Source: Lagopus muta
Lineage: Eukaryota > Chordata > Aves > Galliformes > Phasianidae
Direction of reading: 5' to 3'
Length of the DNA: 64,000 nucleotides
Assembly: GCF_023343835.1 (NCBI RefSeq)
Contig: NC_064437.1
Coordinates: forward strand, 9,203,001-9,267,000
Positions within the stretch are counted from its first letter, which is position 1. The number at the start of each line of letters is the position of its first letter. The notes under the pieces were generated by a model, which did no database searches, had not been told where the DNA came from, and saw nothing but the letters and a program-made list of their open reading frames with translations. A program made the position numbers and the translations under genes. Below are positions 35,901 through 45,739 of the stretch, piece by piece.

Positions 35901-38900
35901 TCCAGATGGGGTGTCAGAGACTCCTGCTGTGCCCTGCGTCCCCCTCACACCCTCCCGTGGCACTGAACCCATCCTCAGATTCTCCTCCTGTTGCAGATCG
36001 TGGGATTTGAACAAGATCTGCTACAAGTCAGGAGTCCCCATCATTGAAAATGGAATGATTGAGAGGGTGAGTCCTGAGCGTGGCGCTGAGTGGGTCAGTG
36101 GGGGCACTGGTGCCATGGGACTCCCATCCCTGGCCATCTGCCCACTGAGAATGGAGCAGCAAATAGTAAAAACCCACCTGCTGAGAGTGTGCAGCTCTCC
36201 AGCTGCATGTAGGGCAACTGGGGCCGGGATGGGAGGTGGTGGTACAGGCATGTGCACAGGGCGGTGGCACAGCGCATCCCTCCAACCACTGCCACTCTTC
36301 CTCCTGCAGATGATTGAGAAGCTGTTCCCCTGCGTGATCCTGACGCCGCTGGACTGCTTCTGGGAAGGGGCCAAGCTGCAGGGAGGCTCAGCCTACCTCC
36401 CGTGAGTGTATGGGGGACACTAGTGGGGGCCCTGGTGGCACATCCCCGTCACCCCCAGCCCTGGAATGGGGACATGGGGACAGCGAGGTGCAGGTGCATG
36501 GGGCTGCTCGCTCCATGCTCGTCTCCCCGCCCTGGGTGCTTTTTGGTGGGGCCTGGGGAGGCCCCCTGCATTCCTTCTGTTTACAGCCGTGTTTGTCCGG
36601 GAGAGCCCGGGCAGCCTTGTGCATTGTCAGCAAACGCAGCCCCGCGCTTTCTCATGCTAATGCCGCTCTGAAAGCTGCCCGTTGCCAACCAGATGAAATA
36701 GTGGCCTTATTCAGGGATCGGAGGAGGGGGAAGGGGCCTTGGCGTGCCCAGCCAGCACGGGGGGGGGCGGGGGGGCGGACTGTTTGGCCCCCCCTTAGAC
36801 CCTGGGACTGTGCATCCCAGCCTGGCCGGCAGCGAGCGTGGCACCAGTGGCGCTGTCTGCGCTGGGACTGGCATCGTCCCTACGCTTGGGGACAAATCAG
36901 GGATTCTTGAGGATCTGGATCTGGACAAGGGGTGGCAGCAGGGCACCTCCCTGCAGCGGTACCCATGGGGCAGCCCCGGGACTCTGTCCCCTTTTTAAGG
37001 CTCTGAGGGGTGAGCAGGGAGGGAGCTGGGAGAACAAAGCGTGGCAATCTGTGGAAAGACAAAAGGATTTGCCCTGGCTCAGTGAAGCAAGCAGAGCAGA
37101 TAAAAGGGGCTCTCTTTGGAAGTGGCAGCGGCTCCAGTTGGTATGTGGGAATCTGGAGCACCCGGCTCCGGCCCAGCCAGCCTTCATGAATCATTGGGCT
37201 GCACTTCTCCCCAGAGCCCGCACTTGCTCTGGGCTTTCTCTTTCCCTTTTTGCAGCTCTGGATTGGGTTAGTTGGCTTCTTTTAGTCTGTCCTCTCTCAA
37301 AGAACTACTGGGGCTGGGAGCCTGGAGCGGAGCATCCTACATAGACAGCAGAAAAGCCCCATTTCCTGAACTCCCATCCTTGCTCCGTACCCCGACCCTA
37401 TAGCAGACCCCAAAACCTGAGAGTAGAATGGGCCAACATCCCCTCCCCACTCGCTCTATCAAGATGTTATCCGCGGGCAGTAATCGCGCTGACTGCTTGC
37501 AGGGAGCGGGGCGCGCAGGGCCGCCTGCCCCCCTTTGTCCCAGCCTAACAGGATCAGGCACGCTGCTTGACTCAGGGCACGGCCCGCTGCGCCGGAGCTC
37601 AGGGACACTGCGGGATGCATCAAGGACCGATGCTTCCCCCCCAGCCCTGCTGTCAGGGATGTCGGGGTGCTGACCCCATGCAGTGAGGTCTGGGGTGGGG
37701 GGTTTCAGTGTCGCCCCGTGCTGCTTTCTCCGCAGGGGCCGTCCTGATATCCAGTGGAGCAACTTGGACCCTCTGCAGCTGATGGAGGAGCTGGGGCAGT
37801 TCACATCCCTAGAAGGTTTCAAGGAGCTGCTGGATAAGGCTGAAGTGGGGCAGGCTTATATGGAGCGACCCTGCCTGGACCCCCAGGACCCCCAGTGCCC
37901 CTCCAGCGCCCCCAACAAGCAGAGCCAGCAGGTGAGTGACAGCCCATTGGGATTGGGGTGCAACCAGGAGGGCTCACCATTCTCTGCCCACGTCTGACAC
38001 TGCCTTCCCTCCTCCGGCAGAGCCCCGACATCCCGGCGGAGCTCTCTGGGGGCTGCCACGGCTTCTCCAGGAAGTTCATGCGCTGGCAGGAGGAGCTGAT
38101 TTTGGGCGGCACAACCAAAGACTCCCAGGGCAAGCTGCTAAGGTAAAGGCTGCAGTGCAGGATCACTGGGCACAGCATGGGGTCCTGTAGTGGTGGTGTT
38201 CTCATCCAGCACCCTAGGGAACACTTTGACAAGGGGAACAGTGCTTTGGAGCGAGGCTGGGGATAAGAGGGACAAATTCTGTGGAACTCTGGGGGGACCC
38301 AGGACACAGGGTGCTGCAGCTCTGATCCCAGCAGGATGTGTGTGTGTCTCCCCAGTGCCGAGGCCCTGCAGACAATGTTCCTTCTCATGAGCCCTCGGCA
38401 GCTGTTTGAGCACTTCAAGGATGACTATGAGATCCATGACATCAGCTGGAGTGAGGAGAAGGCAGGTGCTATCCTGGAGGCCTGGCAGAGGAAATTCGTG
38501 GAGGTGGGCACCAGGGACAGCTGCCTGAGTCTCACATGGCCATGGGTGCCAGCGCCATGCTTGTGGTCCAACGGGTCCCCAGGCAATGCTCGCCCTCTGT
38601 GTCCTGTTATGGGGTGACGTGTCATGGCTCTGTCTAATGGGATGTATGCCCTGCAGCTGGCGCAGGACTCCATCCCACCCAACGCCACACAGAACATCCA
38701 TGCCTTCTCCACCACCACACTCAACGACATCATGAAGTCCTTCTCTGATGTCAGTGCCATCCGGGTGGCTGGGGGATACCTCCTCATGGTGTGTATACTC
38801 CCCTCTGTCCATCTCCTGCTCCATCCCTCCCTGCCCACTGCCTCCTTGTTAACTGCTGTGCTCCTCCAGCTGGCCTATGCCTGTGTCACCATGCTGCGCT

Positions 38901-41900
38901 GGGACTGCTCCAAGTCACAGGGTGCCGTGGGCCTGGCCGGGGTCCTGCTGGTGGCCCTCTCTGTGGCCTCTGGCTTAGGGCTCTGCTCACTGCTCGGTAT
39001 CTCCTTCAATGCAGCCACCACGCAGGTAGATGCTGGGGGAAGAGCTGTGGGTCCCCTTGTCCCAAGTGGTGGCTGTGTCCCCATGCTGACACTGGCTGCT
39101 CTCTGGCAGGTGCTGCCCTTCCTGGCCCTTGGCATTGGTGTGGATGACATGTTCCTCCTGGCTCATGCCTTCACTGAGACCAGCCAGCACATCCCCTTCA
39201 AGGTGAGCACTCAGCCCAGCCCTGGGATGCCCCACTGTTCCTCACAGTCCCTTGTCACTGTGTCCCTCTGTGTCCTGCAGGAGCGGACAGGAGAGTGCTT
39301 GCGGCGCACGGGGACCAGCGTGGCTCTCACCTCCATCAGCAACATGATTGCCTTCTTCATGGCTGCCCTGGTGCCCATCCCCGCCCTGCGTGCCTTCTCA
39401 CTCCAGGTATGCTCTGCACCCACTGGGGAGTGGTGACCCATGCTGTGGGGTGGGAAGAGCCTGGTTCTGACATGTCCCTCTGCCCGCAGGCAGCAGTGGT
39501 GGTGGTGTTCAACTTTGCCATGGTGCTGTTCGTCTTCCCTGCCATACTGAGCCTGGACCTGTATCGGCGGGAGAAGCGCCGCCTCGACATCCTCTGCTGC
39601 TTCTACAGGTAGCAGATATCTGCCAGGGATGGACCCTCATGTCCCACCCAAAACAGCCCCATGGGCAGCCCTGCTCATTTCCTCACCACCTCCTCCTTCC
39701 TCTTCCCACAGCCCTTGCTCCTCACGGGTCATCCAGATCCAACCCCAGGAGTTGGCCGATGCCAACGACAACCATGCCTCCCACCCGTCCCCCTACGGCC
39801 ACCCCGGCGTGGCCACCAGCACTCAGATCACCACCACCGTGCAGGCCTTCACCCAGTGCGACCCCTCGGGCCACCACATCGTCACCGTCCTGCCACCCAC
39901 CTCCCAGGTGTGCACCTCGCCCGCCGTGCTGCTGCCGCCTGCCGACCCGTTGGGCTCGCAGGTCTTCACCCCCTCCAGCTCCACGCGGGACCTGCTGGCC
40001 CAGCTGGACGAGGCTAAGGGTGGGCGTGAGTGCGTGCCGCTGCCCTTGTGCCGCTGGAGCCTCTCCGACTTTGCCCGTGAGAAGTATGCCCCGCTCCTGC
40101 TGCGGACCCAGACCAAGGTGAAGTTGGGTGGGGGTGTGAGGTTGTGTGATGCAGCATGGTAGAGTGAGACGTTGGTTGACCTGTTGTCCCCACAGGTGGT
40201 GGTGGTGGTCCTCTTCTTGGCACTGTTGGGACTGAGCCTCTACGGCACCACCATGGTGCATGACGGACTCTACCTGACAGACATTGTGCCACGGGACACC
40301 AAGGCTCACGCCTTCATCTCAGCCCAGTTCAAGTATTTCTCCTTCTACAACATGTTCATCGTCACCAAGGGTGGCTTCCACTACCCGGGTGCCCAGGCCG
40401 CCCTTCTCAGCCTGCACCAAGCCTTCAGCACTGTCAAGTACGTGGTGCGTGAGGGCAACCATGACCTGCCCAAGATGTGGCTCCACTACTTCCAGGACTG
40501 GCTGCGAGGTAAGGGGCATCCCCAGAGCTTCCACCCCAACCTTTATGCCAAGAAATACCTTCCCAAATGCATTGCATCCTCTGGAGCCCCAGTGGGTGGG
40601 AGGATCCCATGGTGTCCCCATGGTGCCCCCAGGGATGCTCACCCCATGCTTTGTCCCTAGGGCTCCAGGCCACCTTCGACAGGGACTGGCAAGCCGGCCG
40701 CATCACCCATGATAGCTATCGCAATGGCTCTGAGGACGGGGCACTGGCCTACAAGCTCCTCATCCAGACTGGCAACAAGAAGGAGCCATTCAACTTCAAC
40801 CAGGTGCTTGGGGATAGAGCTGGGGATGGAGCAGTGGGGCTGGGGATGGAGCAGCGGGGCTGGGGATGGAGCAGTGGGGCTGTATCCTGAGCTGTGCCCA
40901 CCACTCTTCTAACCACCATCCCTGCCACCCCCATAGTTGACCACACGGCGGTTGGTGGATGAGAATGGCATCATCCCCCCAGACACCTTCTACATCTGCC
41001 TGACGGTGTGGGCCAGCAACGACCCCCTGGGCTTCGCTGCCTCTCAGGCCAACTTCTACCCACCGCCGCCTGAGTGGATCCATGACAAGTACGACACTAC
41101 GGGCGAGAACCTGCGAAGTGAGTGAGCGCCTAGCGAGGTCCCCGTGGCCCCAAGCATCCCCTGGCATGGGGACGCTGCTCCCTGCCCCTTGAGAAACCCC
41201 CAGCATCCCTCATCGCATGGGCATCCCGTGATGGAGATGTATCCTGCATCTTCTTGCTCTGCACTCTCTTTGCCCTACACCCCAAGCATCACTCTGTACC
41301 CCCAACTCCTTGTCCCTAGCCTTGTGATACTCATAGAATCATAGAGTGGAATCATTAAGGTTGGAAAAGACCTTAAAGGTCGTTCAGTCCAACTGTCCAC
41401 CTACCACCAATATTGCCCACTGACCATGTCCCTCAGTGCCACATCTCTATGGTTCTTGAACACCTGCAGGGACAGTGACCCCACCACCTGCCTGGGCAAT
41501 GCCCAGCTACTCGAGTGTGCCCAGGCACATATCTTGACTGCATTCATGTGAAGTTGATTTCCTCCACGCTACCCTATGCTCTCCTCCTCAGTCCCAGCAG
41601 CCCAGCCACTGGAGTTTGCCCAGTTCCCCTTCTACCTGAGCGGGCTGCGTCGCACAGCCGACTTCGTTGAGGCAATTGAGAGCGTGCGAGCCATCTGCCA
41701 GGAGGCGGCCCAGCGCCATGGCGTGCTGAGCTACCCCAGCGGCTACCCCTTCCTCTTCTGGGAGCAATACATCGGCCTGCGCCACTGGTTCCTGTTGGCC
41801 ATCAGCATCCTGCTGGCCTGCACCTTTCTCGTCTGCGCCCTGCTGCTGCTCAACCCCTGGACGGCCGGTATCATCGTGAGTGTGTGCCCCGGGTACCTGC

Positions 41901-43851
41901 TTCTTGGGGATGGATGCCCATGTGGAGGTGGCGGTGGGTGGAGGACACCTGTAGCGGGAATCGGAAATAAAATCATAGAATCATTGAGGTTGGAAAAGAC
42001 CACTAAGATCATCTAGTCCAACCATCAACCCATCCCCACCATGCCTACTCAACACGCCACATCTACCCTGATTTGTAAGGATATTCCTTGTGAAGGGGGT
42101 GGAGAGCATCAACCAATAGATGGCAAAAGAGACACCCCAAATTGAGCAGGAAGAGACAATAGGTTGAGGACACAATCATCCTATTATGGTTGGGTTGGGC
42201 ATGGTGTGCACTGGAGCACCCCCTCGCTGACCCCTCTGCTCCCAGGTCTCCATCCTGGCCATGATGGCGGTGGAACTGTTCGGCATTATGGGGCTGATGG
42301 GCATCAAGCTGAGTGCCATCCCTGTGGTCATCCTCATCGCTTCAGTTGGCATCGGTGTGGAGTTCACTGTCCACGTGGCCCTGGTGAGCAATGGTAGACC
42401 CCTGCCTGTCCATGGGGCACCCCGATTCGACCCCTGGACCCAGTGTCCCCCTCACCCCATCAGGATGAGCCCTCCGTAATCCTCCCACCTTCCGCAGGGC
42501 TTCCTTACGGCAGTTGGGAGCAGGAACGTGCGCTCAGCTGCTGCCTTGGAGCACACCTTTGCCCCTGTGATGGACGGTGCCGTCTCTACCCTCCTGGGCG
42601 TCCTCATGTTGGCCAGCTCTGAGTTTGACTTCATCATGAGGTGAGGGCTGGGCACCCCATCCGGCAGTGCTGGGTCACAGTGGGGCTGGGGGGGGCAGTG
42701 AGCCCACTCAGCCCTCTGCCCACCTACTTGCAGGTACTTCTTTGCGGTGCTCACCATCCTGACACTCCTGGGGCTGCTCAATGGGCTGGTGCTGCTGCCT
42801 GTCCTGCTATCAGTCATCGGGCCACCCTCTGAGGTATGACTCCCATCCCATGCCCACCTGTCCTAATGCCCCATTGCTCTGTGCCCTACCTTCGCCCTAT
42901 ATCCATCCCTGCCTAGCCCAGTCCTGATGTCATCCCACACACACCTACCTCAGCCTTCCCCTCACCTAAGCCTCACTCTTGCTTTTTACTCTATTCCTTC
43001 TTTGCCCCATATCCAGTTGTCCTATCCCTGCTTGACCCCATCTCTGTGTGTCTCTGACACCCCTTACACTATCTCCTCTCTCCCTAGGCATCTCCTGTGG
43101 ATAATGGCCCCCGCCTGCCCCCAACAGAGCCGGTGCCCCCGTGCCTAGGCCCTGGGGGTCTGTACATCCGCCGTGCCCCCGCCTGGCCCGCTGCCTTCAC
43201 TGATACCTCAGACACAGAGTGCTATGGCGACGGTGTGGGGCCAGGCAGCCCCCAGGGACCCTTCATTGTGCCCCCTGCCCCGGCACACATTCTGCTGGAG
43301 GCTGGCAAGGACCCCAGCTTTCCCCGCATCACTGTGAGTGTCTCCATGTGTCTGTGTGGTGGTCGGATGGAGCCGAGGGGCAGAGACGTGGGGGTTGGCA
43401 GGGTGGTGCCAGAGGGATGCTCAGCCACCCCCACCGTGCTCCTCCTTAGGTGCTGAAGCCCTACAAGGACAGCCCGGAGGTCCAGGGGAAGAAGGAGCAG
43501 CCCGTCCCCCAGCCTGCAGCTTCACTGCCTTTCGGGGAGCCGTGCCCCACACTGGCTAGAGACTACCCACACCCCACAGCACTGCCTCGGCCGGGTCAGC
43601 CCTGCTCCTCCAGTGCCTGGCCAGCCCCTCGGGCCCCCCTGCCAGCCTACAGCACCCACCTGCAGGGCCCCGCCGGCAGCTACACCACAGTCACAGCCAC
43701 TGCTTCGGTGACGGTGGCCCTGCACCCCACGCTGCCTGGCTCCTACCCCAGCTTTGGCACCGAAACGGACAGTGTGGAGGAGCCCAGCACCATGCCTGAC
43801 TCCTTTGAGATGCAAAGCCTGGGACGCCATGGGGCAGGCACCCGGCGCTAG
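28644..43851 (+). CDS. PTCH2: PTCH2, Patched 2 Hedgehog receptor
   Basis: A 12-pass RND-family membrane protein that binds Hedgehog ligands and restrains Smoothened. Coding exons: 28644-28715, 28794-28974, 35700-35889, 35997-36066, 36310-36401, 37736-37931, 38021-38142, 38356-38503, 38657-38788, 38870-39025, 39110-39202, 39281-39406, 39490-39608, 39712-40117, 40196-40508, 40661-40803, 40937-41117, 41592-41875, 42246-42383, 42498-42640, 42734-42833, 43088-43333, 43450-43851. All have GT/AG borders and compatible phases; total 4053 nt, 1350 aa. Visible are membrane segment 1 (about residues 53-72), a sterol-sensing domain (about 400-560) with GIGVDD (Asp465, Asp466), a second-half GIGVEF (Glu1047), and sequons NAT and NGS in extracellular loops. 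From memory human PTCH2 has about 1203 residues; the extra length lies mainly in the C-terminal tail. PTCH2 is preferred over PTCH1 because of the gene neighbours and closer recalled sequence match. Confidence 0.96.
29948..30021. repeat. T-rich low-complexity tract
   Basis: About 74 bases of nearly pure T are interrupted by single G or C bases in PTCH2 intron 2. It could be a decayed poly-T or poly-A element tail, but no adjoining retroposon was recognised. Confidence 0.8.
31433..31441 (+). promoter_or_regulatory. GLI consensus match in PTCH2 intron 2
   Basis: TGGGTGGTC is the exact reverse complement of the GLI core GACCACCCA. It sits about 2.8 kb downstream of the PTCH2 start codon. Intronic GLI elements in a Patched gene would fit the known negative feedback of Hedgehog signalling. 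The evidence is motif only. Confidence 0.45.
32130..32540. promoter_or_regulatory. AT-rich island in PTCH2 intron 2, candidate enhancer
   Basis: A block of balanced composition stands out in a GC-rich intron. It includes GCATAATTAGTAC (homeodomain-type TAATTA core), CATATGG, ATTAAGTGACATTAGC and several AATG/CATT motifs, with no repeat signature and no sustained reading frame. This profile is typical of vertebrate conserved noncoding elements, but conservation itself cannot be seen here. Confidence 0.4.
32969..32987 (+). repeat. G19 homopolymer run
   Basis: Nineteen consecutive G are followed by AGGGGGAG. It is likely to form G-quadruplex structures and to be length-polymorphic or sequence-error-prone. 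It lies in PTCH2 intron 2. Confidence 0.9.
34178..34203 (+). repeat. (AAC)n microsatellite
   Basis: AAC is repeated about seven to eight times and runs into an A tract. A shorter, similar AAC tract occurs at about 34963-34985. Confidence 0.9.
34525..34701 (+). repeat. TTTA microsatellite and C18/C25 homopolymers
   Basis: A TTTA array (about 34525-34545) is followed by a run of 18 C at 34576-34593 and a run of 25 C at 34677-34701. All are within PTCH2 intron 2. Proline- or glycine-rich frames read through here are artefacts of the runs. Confidence 0.9.
40809..40882 (+). repeat. 20-bp minisatellite in PTCH2 intron 16
   Basis: The unit GCAGTGGGGCTGGGGATGGA occurs at 40831, 40851 (one base different) and 40871 (partial), preceded by a degenerate copy. 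Its G runs could form G-quadruplex structure in the pre-mRNA. Confidence 0.85.
41331..41545 (-). mobile_element. CR1 LINE 3' region in PTCH2 intron 17
   Basis: ACTCATAGAATCATAGAGTGG, GGTTGGAAAAGACCTTAAAG, CACTGACCATGTCCCTCAGTG, CACATCTCTATGGTTCTTGA and a CACCTGCAGGGACAGTGACCC block together give the CR1 3' end in antisense. It is about 215 bp long and well preserved, located between exons 17 and 18. Confidence 0.95.
41967..42070 (-). mobile_element. CR1 LINE 3'-end fragment in PTCH2 intron 18
   Basis: AAAATCATAGAATCATTGAG, GGTTGGAAAAGACCACTAAG, ATCATCTAGTCCAACCATCA and the CCCCACCATGCCTACTCA segment are CR1 antisense text. The copy fades after about 42070. Confidence 0.92.
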
Positions 43852-44016
43852 GTGAGCTGGGGGCACAATGCCCACATCCCCCTCCTTGTTCTTGCCAGCT
43901 GCCCAAACAGTGGCCTAATGCTGCAGAAGCGCTACTGGGTGCAGGTGCTGTTGCATAGCATAGGGATACAGTTTGGGTTCTGAACTCCCAGCTGAACTCC
44001 CGCTGTCTCCCCACAG
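43852..44016 (+). other. probable PTCH2 3'-UTR intron
   Basis: The PTCH2 stop codon TAG is immediately followed by GTGAGC, a good splice donor. A pyrimidine-rich TCTCCCCACAG acceptor lies at 44006-44016. A 165-bp intron starting right at the stop codon would be spliced from the 3' UTR without changing the protein, and the junction is too close to the stop to be expected to trigger nonsense-mediated decay. The alternative is an unspliced terminal exon. Confidence 0.5.
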
Positions 44017-45215
44017 GTCACCAGCTCCATGGATGGAACCCAGGCTGGCAACTCCCAGCATGGAACAGAAGGTGCAGAGCGGGCTCGCCCGTGTTGTGCT
44101 GCTAATCGCCCTAGCGGCGATGCTCCGGTCTCAGCCGAAGAGGATCGGCCCCCCACGGCCCCACACCCAGGCTTGACAGGGCAGGCTGGCGTTCCTATGC
44201 AAGCTATGTGCAGGCCGTGCTGTGCCAACAGGGCCGTGTCTCCCTATGTGCCTTGGGGTCGCCCTGTGCCTGTGCCCCCCAGAAATGGAAGCACTAACTC
44301 CCCATCTGTTTCTGGAGCTGCTGGCACAGGGGCGCAGAGCCCAGCCCTCTGCTCTGCCACCTCCCTTCATGGGGCCACTGCCTGCTCCCCGTCACCTCCT
44401 CCTGGGACCCCCCCGGCCACCTGCTGGGCTGCCTTTCCCTGGTGCCCCCCTGCCTGATAAGGCAGGTACCCCAGAGCCGTGGGCAAGGCCCAGGGTAGGC
44501 ATCCCCCACCTTTATTTATTTGCAAAGGGAAACTATCTATAGAGAGATATATATTTTTAAGCTTATTTTAAAAGATTTATTTCTCAGCCAAGGGCCTTGT
44601 CAGGCTGCTTGGGGTGGGGTAGTGAGGGGCTGCCCCATGTTCCCCCATCCTCTCTGTGCCTCAGTTTCCCTACCAGTGAGCACAGGAGGGACAGAGCTGG
44701 GGGATGTGCTGGGGAGCCTATTGCTGCCAGCACACAGGCAGGATTTGGGGGAGGGAGAAGGGGTCCTTGGGGTGCTCCTCGCTGTGCCAAGCCCCTGCGA
44801 TGTCCCACAGTCACAGCTCTGCCCTGTGTAGGGCACTCACACTGCCACTGGGCTCATCCAGCTGGGAAAGCAACTTTCTTGCCCCATGTCCACGCAATGG
44901 GGCCATCTCCCCCTGCCAACCCCCCTCCCCATCCCGGGCACCATCCACGCCGTTACCCAGCACTTTAACTCCAGCGGTGTTGCTGTGCCCACTGCCCTGG
45001 CCCCCTGACACTGCCGCTGTGCTGGGGTGGCCCTGGGGTCCTCGTCCCCGTGCCAGGCGTGGGCACGGTGGGCAGCCCCCCCTCCTCCCCCCCAACCACG
45101 CCATCTAAGTTATTTATATCAAAGAGAGCAAAGGTTTATTTTTGTAGTTTGTACAGGCGGTAGTGGGGACTGAAGGTTTATTTTTAAAGAGTAAATATAT
45201 ATATTATATATAAAT
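44017..45215 (+). other. PTCH2 3' untranslated region (estimated)
   Basis: There is no coding continuation. AT-rich blocks at 44510-44585 and 45110-45215 contain several TTTATTT elements. There is no AATAAA; the best polyadenylation hexamers are variants (AGTAAA near 45189, TATAAA near 45207), followed by a GCTGTGTCTG GT-rich stretch. The end point is therefore approximate. Confidence 0.55.
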
Positions 45216-45590
45216 TATCCGCTGTGTCTGACCCTGTCTCCTGGGGGGCACAACTCCGGGGGTGGATGAGATATACACAGCTGTGCGTGCAATGGGCTGT
45301 GCAAAGAGGGCGGGGGTGGTGATGGGGATTTTGCAGCCCAGGCAGTGCTGGGCTTGAGTCTGGGAGCTGCCTCATGCCACGCTGAGGCCCTTCTTCGTCT
45401 CTGCCACGCGGGGGCCCTGGTGCACTCCTGTAGCACAGTCCTGCTGCCAGCGGAGGGCAGCACCGCCTCGGAGAAGGATGGGACCTGGATGGGATAAGGT
45501 TGAATGGGGGCTCATCCTGTGCCCCCATCCCATCCTTCGGATGTCCCGTAGCCCCGCACCGGCATGATCCTCCTATCCTGCCCCTAATCT
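45216..45590. other. gap between PTCH2 and BTBD19 3' ends
   Basis: About 375 bases separate the estimated PTCH2 end from the BTBD19 polyadenylation site. No gene or repeat is recognised. Weak polyadenylation at the PTCH2 end could let the two transcripts overlap. Confidence 0.5.
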
Positions 45591-45610
45591 GTCAAGTGGG
45601 GGAAAAGCGC

Positions 45611-45616
45611 TTTATT
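45611..45616 (-). terminator. BTBD19 polyadenylation signal
   Basis: TTTATT on + is AATAAA on the BTBD19 strand, 124-129 bases past the BTBD19 stop codon. It gives a short 3' UTR ending near 45590. Confidence 0.75.
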
Positions 45617-45638
45617 GCTGCTCCAGGAGTGCTCAGCA

Positions 45639-45727
45639 CCTCCTGCCCCCTGGAGCAGCAGTGCTCCAGGGGGCAGGAGGGAGGCCCTCCTGCCCCCTGG
45701 AGCAGCAGTGCTCCAGGGGGCAGGAGG
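45639..45727. repeat. two tandem perfect hairpins in the BTBD19 3' UTR
   Basis: Each copy is a 19-base arm CCTCCTGCCCCCTGGAGCA, a GCAG loop and the exact reverse-complement arm. Copy 1 is 45639-45680 and copy 2 is 45686-45727, a period of 47 bases. A degenerate partial copy precedes them (about 45617-45638). The block starts 13 bases past the BTBD19 stop codon and ends 23 bases before the polyadenylation signal. Confidence 0.95.
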
Positions 45728-45739
45728 GAGGCACAGGCC

